A DNA stretch of 64,000 bases from Paraburkholderia fungorum (GTDB lineage: Bacteria > Pseudomonadota > Gammaproteobacteria > Burkholderiales > Burkholderiaceae): NCBI RefSeq assembly GCF_900099835.1, contig NZ_FNKP01000002.1:2666001-2730000 (forward strand), given 5' to 3'. The number at the start of each line of letters is the position of its first letter. Position 1 is the first letter of the stretch. The notes below the pieces were generated by a model. It was not told where the DNA came from. It made no database searches and saw only the letters and a list, made by a program, of their open reading frames with translations. The position numbers and the translations under genes were made by a program. Below, piece after piece: positions 1-8,460 of the stretch.

Positions 1-1225
1 CGCGTGCCGCCTGGGCGCTGCGCTGCGCGAGGCTGCGCACCTCGGTTGCGACGACCGCGAAGCCGCGGCCCTGCTCGCCCGCGCGCGCCGCTTCGACGGC
101 CGCGTTGAGCGCGAGAATATTGGTCTGGGCCGCAATACCGTCGATGATGCCGATGATGTCCGCGATCTTGCGCGAACTCTCGTTGATGCCCTTCATGGTC
201 TCGACGACCTGGCTCACCACGTTGCCGCCCTTCAGCGCAACCGACGAAGCGCCCGACGCCAGGTTGCTCGCTTCACGTGCATTTTCGGCGTTCTGCCTGA
301 CAGTGGCGCTGAGTTGTTCCATCGACGCCGCCGTCTGCTGAAGCGCGCTCGCCTGTTCCTCGGTTCGCTGGCTCAGGTCCGCGTTGCCGGACGCGATCTG
401 CGCCGAGCCGGTCGCGATGGAGTCGCTACTGTTGCGCACCTGGCCGACGATATCCGCGAGCGAGACGGTCATCGCCTTCATCGCGGCCATCAGGCTCTCG
501 GTGTCGCCCGGTTGCACGTGCAGGTCGACATCGAGCTTGCCCTGAGCGATCTGGCGCGCCGCTTCGCGTGCGTCGTCGGGCTCGCCGCCGAGCTTGCGCG
601 TCATCGCACGCGAAAACATCACGGCGCCTGCAATACCGGCCAGCACCGTCAGCGCCAACGCGCCGAAGCTCACGAAGATTGCGCGCGTCTGCTTCGCCCT
701 GGCCAATGCGCCCGCCGCAGCGGCCCGCTGGACAATCTTGACACCGGACTCGCGCAGCAGGATTACCGGCTCCCGGTCGATGCCGTCCATCGCCTGATCG
801 CCGACGGCGATATCGAAGCCCGACGCCTTCAACTGGTCGAGTGCCTTGCGATACGCCTGCCCCATCTCCTTGTGCAGAACATTGAATCGTTCGATCTTCG
901 TGCGCGCTTCGCCGGGCGGCAATTCGACCGCGAGCTTTTCGGTGGCGGACTGCACAGCCTGCTCGTATTTCTGGAACGCGCTCCAGTACTTGTCGAGTTG
1001 CTGAGGATTCTTGCCGCGCAGCACGATGTCCTTGCCGTTCTGCACCTGGTTCTTGAAAGCGATCAGCGCATCGGACACCTGGCGGGCTTGAGCACCATCT
1101 ACCTCGATGATCCGTTCGTATGCGCTGGCGGCATCGTTCATCTGGAAAACCCCGAACAACCCCGCCACCGATGCCACCAGCAACGCAGCCCCCAACGCCA
1201 GGGGAAGTTGATGGACCAGTTTCAT
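1..1225 (-). CDS. Methyl-accepting chemotaxis protein (3' end outside the window)
   Basis: Inner-membrane chemoreceptor that reports ligand binding to CheA/CheW. The visible part begins [16 protein letters not shown], an N-terminal membrane anchor, followed by a helical periplasmic domain of roughly 150 residues, a second membrane segment ([19 protein letters not shown]), a HAMP region and the start of the cytoplasmic signalling domain. The highly conserved hairpin tip ([20 protein letters not shown]) and the following [11 protein letters not shown] are both present, and the frame runs off the window edge. The start is set by AGAGG, 7 nt before the ATG. The periplasmic domain resembles that of the complete receptor at 42922-44547 (both have QLDKYW and IDREP/VDREP motifs), so the two are paralogs. 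Ligand unknown. Family assignment is secure. Confidence 0.95.
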   Translation of the reverse strand, partial: MKLVHQLPLALGAALLVASVAGLFGVFQMNDAASAYERIIEVDGAQARQVSDALIAFKNQVQNGKDIVLRGKNPQQLDKYWSAFQKYEQAVQSATEKLAVELPPGEARTKIERFNVLHKEMGQAYRKALDQLKASGFDIAVGDQAMDGIDREPVILLRESGVKIVQRAAAAGALARAKQTRAIFVSFGALALTVLAGIAGAVMFSRAMTRKLGGEPDDAREAARQIAQGKLDVDLHVQPGDTESLMAAMKAMTVSLADIVGQVRNSSDSIATGSAQIASGNADLSQRTEEQASALQQTAASMEQLSATVRQNAENAREASNLASGASSVALKGGNVVSQVVETMKGINESSRKIADIIGIIDGIAAQTNILALNAAVEAARAGEQGRGFAVVATEVRSLAQRSAQAAR

Positions 1226-1244
1226 GTATCAGCCTCTTAAGTAA

Positions 1245-1318
1245 AGCCCACGCTCTGAACGCGGGCTATGCCGACACGCTTTGCCATGTAGCTGATGGCG
1301 AGATCGAAAGCGTGTCGG
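1245..1318 (-). promoter_or_regulatory. Two-hairpin leader upstream of the chemoreceptor gene
   Basis: Two inverted repeats lie within 95 nt of the chemoreceptor start. The larger pairs 1271-1282 with 1307-1318 (12 bp, CCGACACGCTTT with its complement, loop of 24 nt). The smaller pairs AGCCC at 1245-1249 with GGGCT at 1263-1267. On the plus strand the large hairpin is followed by a T-rich run (about 1328-1336), so it could instead be a terminator for unseen plus-strand transcription. Within the chemoreceptor transcript it would form a structured 5' leader. Role is inferred. Confidence 0.4.
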
Positions 1319-1470
1319 GTCTCCGTTAATTTTTTTGGCGAGGCATCTTACGGAATCGCTTTCTGGTCTTGATTGTTGACGCGATTGCCGAGGTTTCGAC
1401 GATGACCCGATTTTTTATCGATACGCGGGCCGGGTGGCCAGGGGCCGGACTTATCGCCTCGATTCGCTAA

Positions 1471-1530
1471 CGATATTGGAGGATAGGGCACACGTCTCTG
1501 CATAAAAGTGAGTTTCAATGGCACTTTTGT
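1471..1530 (-). promoter_or_regulatory. Dispersed bipartite element, copy A (upstream of chemoreceptor)
   Basis: Read on the minus strand it contains ACAAAAGTGCCATTGAA, then ACTTTTATGCA, then exactly 18 nt, then TCCAATAT. The first part is a near-perfect inverted repeat: ACAAAAGT, 13 nt, ACTTTTAT. It lies about 245 nt upstream of the chemoreceptor start and points toward it. Four other copies in this window keep the same blocks and the same 18-nt distance (8461, 12681, 14243, 29748). The conserved geometry suggests a promoter or regulator site. Function is inferred. Confidence 0.6.
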
Positions 1531-1810
1531 TAGCTGACGTCATGCGGCCAACTTCAGATAGACGGATGCGGCGAGGGCGTCGCCTGTCGAACACAAGAAA
1601 AACCAGGCGACCGAATTGGCAGGGATGGACTGCGGAGACGCTCGCGGCTCTGGTGAGCCGTCGAGGTACGGGTGATGCAATGGGTGTTTGCCGCGCCAAA
1701 GCTGGCTCGACAGAAGGTCACGAGCGCGACAAGCCACCGTTAATTAGCGTGGCCGTCGCGCCTCTTCTCTACCTGCACCATCTATTCGGTTAAAGGCGTT
1801 TGCGCAGCCT
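1531..1810. other. Intergenic stretch, no gene recognised
   Basis: Short open frames exist on both strands, but none has a ribosome binding site with a recognisable protein. A GTCGCCTG/CAGGCGAC inverted repeat with a 17-nt loop lies near 1579-1611. I see nothing else that can be supported. Confidence 0.4.
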
Positions 1811-2014
1811 TCAAACAAACACATCGATGATGCTGCCTAGCAACCCGAGTACCGGCACCACACTCGAGGCGGCAGAGGAAACATCGCTGGCGAAACGCGC
1901 AACGGACTGAATAGGATTAGAACTCGCCGACGACGTTGTCGACTGACTGGCCGATTGATATGCCGACTGATACATCGGTGAGTAAAGGGCACTTGCCACG
2001 GAACTGATACTCAC
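1811..2014 (-). CDS. Small serine-rich hypothetical protein
   Basis: A 67-residue frame starting at GTG, chosen because GGAGG lies 5 nt upstream. The protein is rich in Ser, Ala and Gln in the first half (YQSAYQSASQSTTSSASS) and ends in a hydrophobic segment, VVPVLGLLGSIIDVFV, that could insert in or contact a membrane. No cysteines and no recognisable domain. It stands alone between the chemoreceptor and the racemase-like gene. The good ribosome binding site is the main support. I do not recognise a family. Confidence 0.4.
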   Translation of the reverse strand: MSISSVASALYSPMYQSAYQSASQSTTSSASSNPIQSVARFASDVSSAASSVVPVLGLLGSIIDVFV

Positions 2015-2675
2015 GCACACCTCCAGTAAGAAACGAGTGTCGTGACCGGTTTTCATTCAGGCAACAATCGCCAACGCTTAACGAGCCGTAATACCGGTCA
2101 CTTCCAGTAAGTTTTTCGTAGCACGATGCCGCTCATGTACTCAATGAAGAAATTCAGCGACGCAGCCGCGTTGAATTTCATTGAATACAGCGCTAAAACC
2201 AGCCTGGCTTCTCGACCTTTGCTGTCGGAGTCACCACTCCAATTTCTGCAAATCTTCTTGAGGTTCTCGGCACATGCAGGAAACGTTGAAATAATATGGA
2301 ACATTCTCCTTACCTGCAAGCGTGTTTGGGTATTGAGTGGAAAAGTTTTGTGTTATTTCGTGAGAAAGCCGAAACACTGTGTGCACCAGTACTTTTTATT
2401 CGTGACTAGCCGACATATTTCCCGGTAAAACAACTTGCAATTGAAATAGTCCTTACAAGAAATTACCTGAAGCGTATTGCGTCTTTAACGGATGTATATC
2501 GACCGTATTTCAATCAGTCCTTTCAGTGCGCGACCCGCCAGATCATTCGAATGCGGGTACTGGGAATACCGGTATTCGCAGTTGCCTTGTCCGGCGAATC
2601 GGCTACTGCAACAATCCATTCCGACATGTCGCTGGCAACCGGCCCGCCCCCGATAACCGCACGGAGCAAAAGACA
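2015..2675. other. AT-richer intergenic region without a supported gene
   Basis: About 660 bases with lower GC than the surroundings. Opposed frames of about 73 codons (minus, 2098-2319) and 100 codons (plus, 2126-2428) cover the same DNA and neither resembles a known family. The stretch around 2446-2456 (ATAGTCCTTAC) resembles a short part of the dispersed element copy at 12681, but the other conserved blocks are absent. The promoter of the racemase-like gene should lie in the last 200 bases. Confidence 0.35.
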
Positions 2676-3320
2676 ATGCACATCTCTTTCTTGCACACGC
2701 TGGAAGGCAACAGGAAAATTTTCGACGACGCGGCAAAGGACCTGGGCTTGTCGAGCGAACAGCTTCGTCACGAAATACGGACTGACCTCCGCTTAGCCAT
2801 CCAGCAGACTGGAATGGTCACTGCGGAGATCACGGAGCAGATTAAGCATTGCCTCGTGGAGTTATCGACCGGCGCCGACGCAGTAGTCGTCACGTGTGCC
2901 ACATTGAGTTCGGTCGCGGCGGCCATTGATGATTTGCCAGTCCCAATCGTGCGGGCGGACGCCGCATTAGCTGCGACCGCCGCGCGTATCGGCGGACACA
3001 TCGTTGTGTTGTGCGCGCTCGAATCTTCCGTCGAGCCCACTCGTCGTCTTTTCGCGGAGTATGTGAACGAGAAAGTCGATTCAATAAAAGTAGTCAACGT
3101 CGCCGGAATCTGGGATCTGTTTACCGGCGGCAATCTCGATGCATGCCTCGCCAAAGTCGCGCGCGCCGCAAATCAAGCGTATGACGCGGGCGCTAGTGTT
3201 GTGGCATTCGCTCATCCGTGGATGGCGCAGGCCGCGCCTCTGGTTCATGCGGGACGTGTTGTACTCGATAGTCCGCATGCCGCGTTGCAGGCGATTGCGA
3301 ATAGCAATGCGGCTCGGTAG
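2676..3320 (+). CDS. Asp/Glu/hydantoin racemase-family protein
   Basis: A 214-residue cytosolic protein of the Asp/Glu racemase superfamily, whose members use two cysteines as acid and base on the alpha carbon of amino or hydantoin acids. The two expected cysteine motifs are visible: VVTCATLSS near residue 71 in the first lobe, and VVLCALESS near residue 113, where the second-lobe motif begins. The length fits the family (about 210-240). I chose the ATG at 2676 because the protein then begins MHISFLHTLEGN, a beta strand typical of the fold, and CGGAG lies upstream. It is a single gene, followed by a nested hairpin at 3370-3410. Substrate cannot be told; some members are maleate isomerases or decarboxylases rather than racemases. 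Confidence 0.75.
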   Translation: MHISFLHTLEGNRKIFDDAAKDLGLSSEQLRHEIRTDLRLAIQQTGMVTAEITEQIKHCLVELSTGADAVVVTCATLSSVAAAIDDLPVPIVRADAALAATAARIGGHIVVLCALESSVEPTRRLFAEYVNEKVDSIKVVNVAGIWDLFTGGNLDACLAKVARAANQAYDAGASVVAFAHPWMAQAAPLVHAGRVVLDSPHAALQAIANSNAAR

Positions 3321-3369
3321 TTCAGGAGCGTCGCTGCTTTAGTGCAGTCCGAGCAGGCCGGAATAAGAA

Positions 3370-3410
3370 GCCGCACGGTAATGCATTCGTAATGCACCTG
3401 CTCGTGCGGC
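3370..3410 (+). terminator. Nested stem-loop after the racemase-like gene
   Basis: The outer stem GCCGCACG (3370-3377) pairs with CGTGCGGC (3403-3410). Inside it TGCATT pairs with AATGCA around a CGT loop. No T-run follows, so it is a weak terminator candidate or a structured spacer. Confidence 0.45.
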
Positions 3411-3450
3411 GACTTTGCAACAGCCAGACCAGACAACAGGCGCTTGTCAG

Positions 3451-3479
3451 TTGACAGCTATCGTCATCGCTTATATTGT
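3451..3479 (+). promoter_or_regulatory. Sigma-70-type promoter of the higA-like gene
   Basis: A perfect -35 box, TTGACA, at 3451-3456 is followed by TATATTGT at 3472-3479, giving a -10 hexamer with spacing of 15 (TATATT) or 17 (TATTGT). The ATG of the antitoxin gene lies only 8-10 nt after the -10 box and has no purine-rich ribosome binding site. Transcription would therefore start at or next to the start codon, giving a leaderless mRNA. This is inferred from spacing. Confidence 0.6.
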
Positions 3480-3486
3480 TCGGGCC

Positions 3487-3792
3487 ATGGCAGATTCCGA
3501 CTTTTCTCATCCTGGCGCTTTGATTCGACAGACCTGTCTCGCCCGATTCAACCTGAGCGTCACCGATGGCGCAGCAGCGTTGGGCATCAGCAGGCAGGCA
3601 CTCACCAATCTTTTGAGCGGCAAAGCCGGCATTTCACCCGAAATGGCCTTGCGACTCGACAAGGCATTCGGCATCAGTGCCGAAATCTGGCTGCAACGAC
3701 AGTTGCTTCACGATCTTGCAAGAGCACGTTTGCGATTCGACGAACTCAACGTCATGCGAATCGTCCCCGAGCAACAGCAGGCATTGTTCTAA
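3487..3792 (+). CDS. higA: HigA-family antitoxin / XRE-type DNA-binding protein (orphan)
   Basis: A 101-residue protein of the HigA/VapI antidote family, with an XRE helix-turn-helix at about residues 20-75 (ARFNLSVTDGAAALGIS, then RQALTNLLSGKAGISPEMA) and the typical tail segment, in which an aromatic residue follows the helix-turn-helix (FGISAEIWLQRQ). Such proteins bind the promoter of their own operon and neutralise the HigB mRNA-cleaving toxin. No HigB-like frame is found upstream or downstream, so this is a solitary antitoxin or a stand-alone regulator. The start at 3487 is preferred over an earlier in-frame ATG at 3415 because the family normally begins a few residues before the helix-turn-helix and a strong promoter overlaps the earlier stretch. 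A good terminator follows at once. Confidence 0.85.
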   Translation: MADSDFSHPGALIRQTCLARFNLSVTDGAAALGISRQALTNLLSGKAGISPEMALRLDKAFGISAEIWLQRQLLHDLARARLRFDELNVMRIVPEQQQALF

Positions 3793-3811
3793 CGTTATTC
3801 GAGCTTCTCCC

Positions 3812-3850
3812 GCGGGCATCGTCGAGTTATCGGCGATGCCCGCAGTCTTT
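3812..3850 (+). terminator. Rho-independent terminator of the higA-like gene
   Basis: GCGGGCATCG (3812-3821) pairs with CGATGCCCGC (3834-3843), with a 12-nt loop and then AGTCTTTT. It lies 20 nt after the stop codon. Confidence 0.85.
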
Positions 3851-3964
3851 TCTACCTCTCACAATCGTATTGCGACAATTCTTCGATGCCGCTCGAAGAC
3901 GTCGTGCATCGCCATTTCAGGCTTGCGTCCGCGACACATCAAACCCGCAATACGTGAGAAGCAA

Positions 3965-5446
3965 TCAGTTCGACTGCACCCACACCCCGCCCTTGCTCGG
4001 CGTATCGCCCTGGGTCCACCACTGCGCGCAATATTTCGCGTTGAGGTAGGTCACGCATGTGCCGCCCGAATAAGCCATCGTCGACGACCACGTCGCAAGC
4101 GGACCCGACAACTGCGTCCACACTGCGGCCTGCCCGGGCACATCTCCTTGCGTCCACCATTGCGCCTTGTAAGTGGCGCCTTGATAAGTCACCGTCATAC
4201 CGGCCGTATAAACCTGCGCGGACGACCATGCCGCGCCGTTCGCCGGCGTAGTCGTGCCTGAGCTTCCCGTGCTACCGGTTCCTGTCGATCCCGACGACCC
4301 GCTGCTAGCTGAACCGCTGCTCCCCGAGCCACTGCTGGAGCTGCTTCCCGACGAGCTGCCCGAGCTGCTGCTACCCGCGCTGCCGGTGGCCGCCGAGCCG
4401 CTATACGACGCGTCCTGCGTCACGCCCGTGCCCCAGTGACCATTGATCTGTCTGAAGATCGCGGCGAACGCATACGGCGTCTGTGTAATGCCCGAGCAAC
4501 TCGACGACGTGTATGCGCCATTGCCCGGACACGACTGATCGCGTCCCACCGACCAGTTGCTCAACATGCCGACATCGTCAGTGCGCGCAACATTCAACAC
4601 CGTCTGCGCATCGGCGAGCGTGAATGTTTCGCCCTGCACGTCGTTCATCCCGATCATCGGCGTGATGCCGACCATCTGCCAGAGTTGCGCATCCGTCTTC
4701 GTCTGACCGACTGCCTTGTACGCCGTGTCGAGTTGCGAGTACAGCGACGTGGCAGCCTGTGTCGCCGCCGAACCCATCTCGATCGACGCGCTGCCGTAAT
4801 CCATCGCCATCACATTGATGGCGTCGAACGTCACGCTGTTGGCAATCGCGGAGTTAAGAATATTGACACCGTCCTGCGTCAAACCCGTCGGCATGACCGG
4901 CAATGTGAGCGTGACGTGCAACGTCGAGCCCTTCGCCGTCATCGCAGACTGCAGCGCCTTGACCGCCTGGAAATTGCGCGTGATCGCCGCCGTGTCTTCC
5001 TGCGCGCCGCCTTCAATATCGAAGTCGATGTGCGTCGCCGCGTAGCTGTCGATCACCGTCTGATACGCGCTCTGCAACGTGGCCGCAGTCGTACAGGCCT
5101 GCATTAGCGGCTCGCCGTTGGCGCCGCCGAACGACACCGACACTTCGCCGCCCTTCGCGCGGTAGTTGGTCAGCGACGTGGAGAGGGACGTAAGCAGGTC
5201 TGATGTATTGCCGGCGCCGATGTTCTGCACGCCGCCCCACGATGGAACGCACTGGTTATTGCCGGCGACCACGAAGGCCATGGTGAACTGCTGGATACCT
5301 TGCTGGACGCCGATCACGTCGAACGCGGGCGTAGGCCAGGCGGTGACGTCGACATACGGTGCATACACTCCGGTAGCGAACGCACTACTGGCGGCACCCA
5401 CGCTGAGGGCCGATGCAAGCAGAATCCTCGATGACATTTTTTTCAT
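3965..5446 (-). CDS. Secreted GH18-type chitinase with two C-terminal chitin-binding modules
   Basis: A 493-residue exported enzyme expected to cleave beta-1,4 bonds in chitin. Residues 1-25 form a signal peptide (MKKMSSRILLASALSVGAASSAFA). The GH18 barrel spans about 27-345 and carries the catalytic signature DFDIE at 141-145, with Glu145 as the acid, preceded by the strand motif SVSFGG. A Ser/Gly/Thr-rich linker of about 50 residues follows. Then come two CBM5/12 (ChtBD3) modules, each with the surface-aromatic motif AQWWTQGD. The start is the ATG with GGAGAA 5 nt upstream; an earlier in-frame start would put a non-signal stretch in front. A perfect LacI-like palindrome lies 80 nt upstream (5526-5539). 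This architecture matches bacterial chitinases of the Burkholderia type. Confidence 0.92.
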   Translation of the reverse strand: MKKMSSRILLASALSVGAASSAFATGVYAPYVDVTAWPTPAFDVIGVQQGIQQFTMAFVVAGNNQCVPSWGGVQNIGAGNTSDLLTSLSTSLTNYRAKGGEVSVSFGGANGEPLMQACTTAATLQSAYQTVIDSYAATHIDFDIEGGAQEDTAAITRNFQAVKALQSAMTAKGSTLHVTLTLPVMPTGLTQDGVNILNSAIANSVTFDAINVMAMDYGSASIEMGSAATQAATSLYSQLDTAYKAVGQTKTDAQLWQMVGITPMIGMNDVQGETFTLADAQTVLNVARTDDVGMLSNWSVGRDQSCPGNGAYTSSSCSGITQTPYAFAAIFRQINGHWGTGVTQDASYSGSAATGSAGSSSSGSSSGSSSSSGSGSSGSASSGSSGSTGTGSTGSSGTTTPANGAAWSSAQVYTAGMTVTYQGATYKAQWWTQGDVPGQAAVWTQLSGPLATWSSTMAYSGGTCVTYLNAKYCAQWWTQGDTPSKGGVWVQSN

Positions 5447-5525
5447 TTCTTCTCCGTTTTTTAAGGAGACGCTGAGCCAAACCGACACGCTCGACGTCCC
5501 CGGTATGAATGCGGAGAGTATTATT

Positions 5526-5539
5526 GGCAAACGTTTGCC
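5526..5539. promoter_or_regulatory. Perfect 14-bp palindrome upstream of the chitinase gene
   Basis: GGCAAACGTTTGCC is a perfect palindrome with a central CG, the usual form of LacI/GalR-family operators (the PurR box core is GCAAACGTTTGC). It lies 80 nt before the chitinase start. No LacI-type regulator gene is in the window, so the protein that binds it is unknown. Confidence 0.6.
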
Positions 5540-5699
5540 TATTTGATAGACGATTCAGCATATAACAATGAATTTATACGCTTTATGAATATAAAAATGA
5601 TATTTAAATGCGTATTGATTGGCTATTAACTTTATTCAAAATTGTCATGAAACAGATGGACGGATGTCTGCGTAAGCGCATGGTCGCCCGAGATGCGGA

Positions 5700-6053
5700 T
5701 CATGGACCCGTCCAATGCGGCGGCGCATCACATCGGAAGGTAGTCGCGTCGGTCCTCTCAACCGTGAGATTGACCGAACGTGCAGTCACCGGCCTCGTTC
5801 GATGACGCACGCCCGCCGGCACGGTCAGCATCTGCCCTCTTTGCAGATTGACGGTTCCGTCGTCCATATCGACCGCGAGCGTGCCTTTGACAACAACAAA
5901 TGTCTCATCTGAATCGGGATGCAGGTGCTAGAAGTAAGGCGCCTGCATGATGCTGAGATGAACGTCATGGTCGTTCACGCTGGTCAGCACCTGGTTCGAA
6001 TACGGCTGAATGTCGCCGCGGGCGATTGCTTCGATATCGATTGGCTGGATCAT
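5700..6053 (-). pseudogene. Cupin-domain protein broken by one in-frame TAG
   Basis: Reading the minus strand from the ATG at 6053 gives 118 codons in a single frame with one internal stop, TAG at 5928-5930 (codon 42). The product would be a small cupin: MIQPIDIEAIARGDIQP at the start, APYF-stop-HLHPDSDET around the metal-binding HxH...E motif, and GQMLTVPAGVRHRTRP for the second cupin motif. In intact relatives the position before HLHPDSDE is usually Trp, so a TGG to TAG change explains the stop. Everything else looks undecayed, which points to a recent event, a sequencing error, or suppression. A purine-rich AGGTG lies before the ATG. Confidence 0.7.
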
Positions 6054-6331
6054 GTCATGCACCTGGCTTATTGCCTTCCCGACATACCCAGACTAACCCT
6101 CATTTATAGATAAAACAAATCAACAAATTTCACAAACATGCGAATAGAATTCACCTGATATATTTTTCACACTGAGCCTTAAAAATTATGAGACTTTTTA
6201 TTCACTAAATTTTATCGTCTGCATTTTCCTCAGTGAAACCGGTCGCATCGATGAGCCATGCCCCAACGCTTCGTTTGTAGTCTATTGCCGCTGTCCGGCT
6301 TGCATCGAAACGGTTTCTGGGAATCGCTACA
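6054..6331. other. AT-rich promoter interval
   Basis: The segment from about 6100 to 6230 is strongly AT-rich for this genome and has no coding potential. It probably holds the promoters of the cupin remnant (minus) and the 2-oxoglutarate oxygenase-like gene (plus). No clear hexamer pair stands out. Confidence 0.35.
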
Positions 6332-7096
6332 ATGCGCTGGATGAACTCCTCCCAGCACCCCTCGCAAGACGTAGTGACGTCTTATTTCCAGAGCGGCGAC
6401 GCGATCCGCAGTCGCCGCGTGAGCGATATCGTGGTGACAGGCACCGTCGACATACCCGCACCGTCAGCACGTCTGCTAGCAGACTGGGAAAGAGAAATAT
6501 CGTCGCAGGTGATTCTGGAACCCGGCGATGTCGAGGTCATGCCCCTGGCCCGAGCGTTGATGCGATGGCCGGACTATAAGCACTGCGTGCAGGCTGCGTC
6601 GGATTGGACAGCCGCGCTTGGCATGCCTGAAGTACTCGCGTCCAGCGACGTGGCGCTCATGGCCTGCCGGGGCGCGAGATATCACCATGACGGCGCGCAG
6701 TACGGGGGAGCCGCCTTCTGCAACCTCTTTCTGTGCGACGACAGCGGCCAGGACCTGCACTTTCCGTCTATAGGTCTGCGTATTCCCATCATCAGAGGCA
6801 CGGTTGTCGTGTTCGATACCGGCCAGCCTCACGGCGTCATCCAGCGCGGCAGCAGCGGTTTTAGTGCGACCGACTTCACGCAGAACATGGACAGCGTGCA
6901 GATCTTCCTGACCTGGGAATTGCCAATCGAAGACGCCCGCGTCGCGCGGGCGCTGAACATCGCATTCGATGTCGTGTCTTCGGCCTCGTTGCAACTGGCC
7001 CACGAACAGATTCTGGTGAACGGGACACCTGCGGAATTGTGCCCTGATTCAGGTCGCTGGCGCCCCGTCGATTCATCGAGCGAGGGCGTCACATAG
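6332..7096 (+). CDS. 2-oxoglutarate/Fe(II)-dependent oxygenase-like protein
   Basis: A 254-residue protein with the layout of the double-stranded beta-helix oxygenases. The HxD metal motif is at residues 118-120 (RYHHDGAQYGG). The distal His lies in QPHGVIQR (His167), and the Arg that follows (Arg172) could bind 2-oxoglutarate. Between them is the core strand NLFLCDDSGQDLHFPS. These residues suggest an active iron enzyme, but no substrate can be assigned. It stands alone and converges with the propeller lipoprotein gene, whose 3' end is 4 nt away. No strong ribosome binding site is visible before the ATG at 6332; a second ATG three codons later is possible. Confidence 0.6.
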   Translation: MRWMNSSQHPSQDVVTSYFQSGDAIRSRRVSDIVVTGTVDIPAPSARLLADWEREISSQVILEPGDVEVMPLARALMRWPDYKHCVQAASDWTAALGMPEVLASSDVALMACRGARYHHDGAQYGGAAFCNLFLCDDSGQDLHFPSIGLRIPIIRGTVVVFDTGQPHGVIQRGSSGFSATDFTQNMDSVQIFLTWELPIEDARVARALNIAFDVVSSASLQLAHEQILVNGTPAELCPDSGRWRPVDSSSEGVT

Positions 7097-7100
7097 CACG

Positions 7101-8282
7101 TTACTTCACAAACGCAACACTGGTCGGCGACGTAACGGCAGCCGACTTGCCTGTGTCCGACACCATGCCGGACGCAGTATCGACGCTGAACACATTCACT
7201 TTGCCGCTACGTTGATTCGCGACCAGCAGCCATTTTCCCGACGCATCGATACCGAATCCCCATGGCTTGTCACCACCGGACGAAATGCGCTGAAGGAGCG
7301 ACAGCTCCCCCGATTCCGGGCTAATTCGATAAACGACGATCGAATTCTCTCCGCGGTCTTCGACGTACGCGAAGCGCCCATCGTGACTGACCGCAATCTC
7401 GGCTCCGCTCTTCACGCCCTGAAAGTTCTGAGTGCTGGTGGGCAGCGATTGCACCAGCGCCAAATGACCTTGTACTGCGTTCCAACGCAGCACCATGATC
7501 TCCGCGCTCATCTCCGTCAGCAGATAAACGTATTGACCGCTCGACCCGAACGCGAGATGACGAGGACCGCTTCCCGCCGGCGCAACGAACTCATGCTGAC
7601 CGGCGCCGTCATCTTTTGACAGAGCGCGCGTTGCGCGATCAAAGCGATAGATGAACACGCGATCCGCGCCCAGATCGGGAACGAGCGCGTAGCGCCCGGT
7701 CGGATCGATTGCAATGCTGTGCGCGTGCGCGCTCGTCTGCCGGCGACTTGGCCCGGACCCTGTTTCCGTTACCGTAGACACGAGAGGTCCCATGCTGCCG
7801 TCGGCATTGACTGCGACACTCGACACGGACCCACTGTTGTAATTGGCACCGAGCAGCGTATTCGAGGGGACATCGAAACGCAAAAACGTCGTGCCGTGGC
7901 CGCCCGTGTGCGTCGCGTTGATCGGGTTGAGCGTACCCGTATCGCGATTCACCGAGTAGGCAGTGATACTGCCTTCCTTGGCGCTGTCATCGTCGACGCC
8001 ATAAAGAATCGGCAACTCGGGATGCGCGGTCACCCACGTCGATTTGAGGCCTTGAGCAACGGTGCCGATTGCCGTTAATTCGCCAGTGGAAGTGTCGAGG
8101 CGCAGTCCGCTTATCTGGCTCTGCAACGTGCCGATGTAGACGAATTCGGAGTGCGCCGACGCCGACGAAGTTGCGGCAGCGCCAGCAGGTTTGTCGAGCG
8201 TGCAAGCGGACAGGGTAAGCACGGAAAGTGCAGCCAGCACGCCGAAGCGCGCCAGGCTATTTCTCTGGAACAACCGGGTCAT
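7101..8282 (-). CDS. Lactonase-family seven-bladed beta-propeller lipoprotein
   Basis: A 393-residue exported protein of the 6-phosphogluconolactonase (YbhE-type) propeller family. Residues 1-29 are a lipoprotein signal with lipobox LSAC (VLTLSACTLD). The rest is made of repeated blade units such as FVYIGTLQSQISGLRLD, SIAIDPTGRYALVPDLGADRVFIYR and IAVSHDGRFAYVEDRG. Cytosolic members open 6-phosphogluconolactone, but a lipid-anchored envelope version may act on another lactone or only bind sugar. I chose the ATG at 8282; a GTG seven codons upstream is also open and neither has a clear ribosome binding site. Copy B of the dispersed element lies about 180 nt upstream and points at this gene. Confidence 0.8.
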   Translation of the reverse strand: MTRLFQRNSLARFGVLAALSVLTLSACTLDKPAGAAATSSASAHSEFVYIGTLQSQISGLRLDTSTGELTAIGTVAQGLKSTWVTAHPELPILYGVDDDSAKEGSITAYSVNRDTGTLNPINATHTGGHGTTFLRFDVPSNTLLGANYNSGSVSSVAVNADGSMGPLVSTVTETGSGPSRRQTSAHAHSIAIDPTGRYALVPDLGADRVFIYRFDRATRALSKDDGAGQHEFVAPAGSGPRHLAFGSSGQYVYLLTEMSAEIMVLRWNAVQGHLALVQSLPTSTQNFQGVKSGAEIAVSHDGRFAYVEDRGENSIVVYRISPESGELSLLQRISSGGDKPWGFGIDASGKWLLVANQRSGKVNVFSVDTASGMVSDTGKSAAVTSPTSVAFVK

Positions 8283-8460
8283 ATTCGAGTAATGTTGAGA
8301 CACAGAGGGTGTGAGAGAAATGAATACTGCTCGCGCTCAAGTACCGATAGCCGCGAGAAAGTAGTCATCCATTGTTCTCTTTCCGGCATGCCGCTGATCT
8401 GTCTCCATGCAAATGACCAGAGCTTTGAGTGCCATCGGGCGAGAACAATCGGTTTAAGGG

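Noticed and set aside
3321..3486. A HigB toxin gene before higA
   Set aside because: No frame in this interval is long enough or resembles HigB; the space is filled by a hairpin and a promoter.
4254..4400. Short tandem-like DNA repeats
   Set aside because: They encode the Ser/Gly linker of the chitinase, so the repetition is at the protein level.
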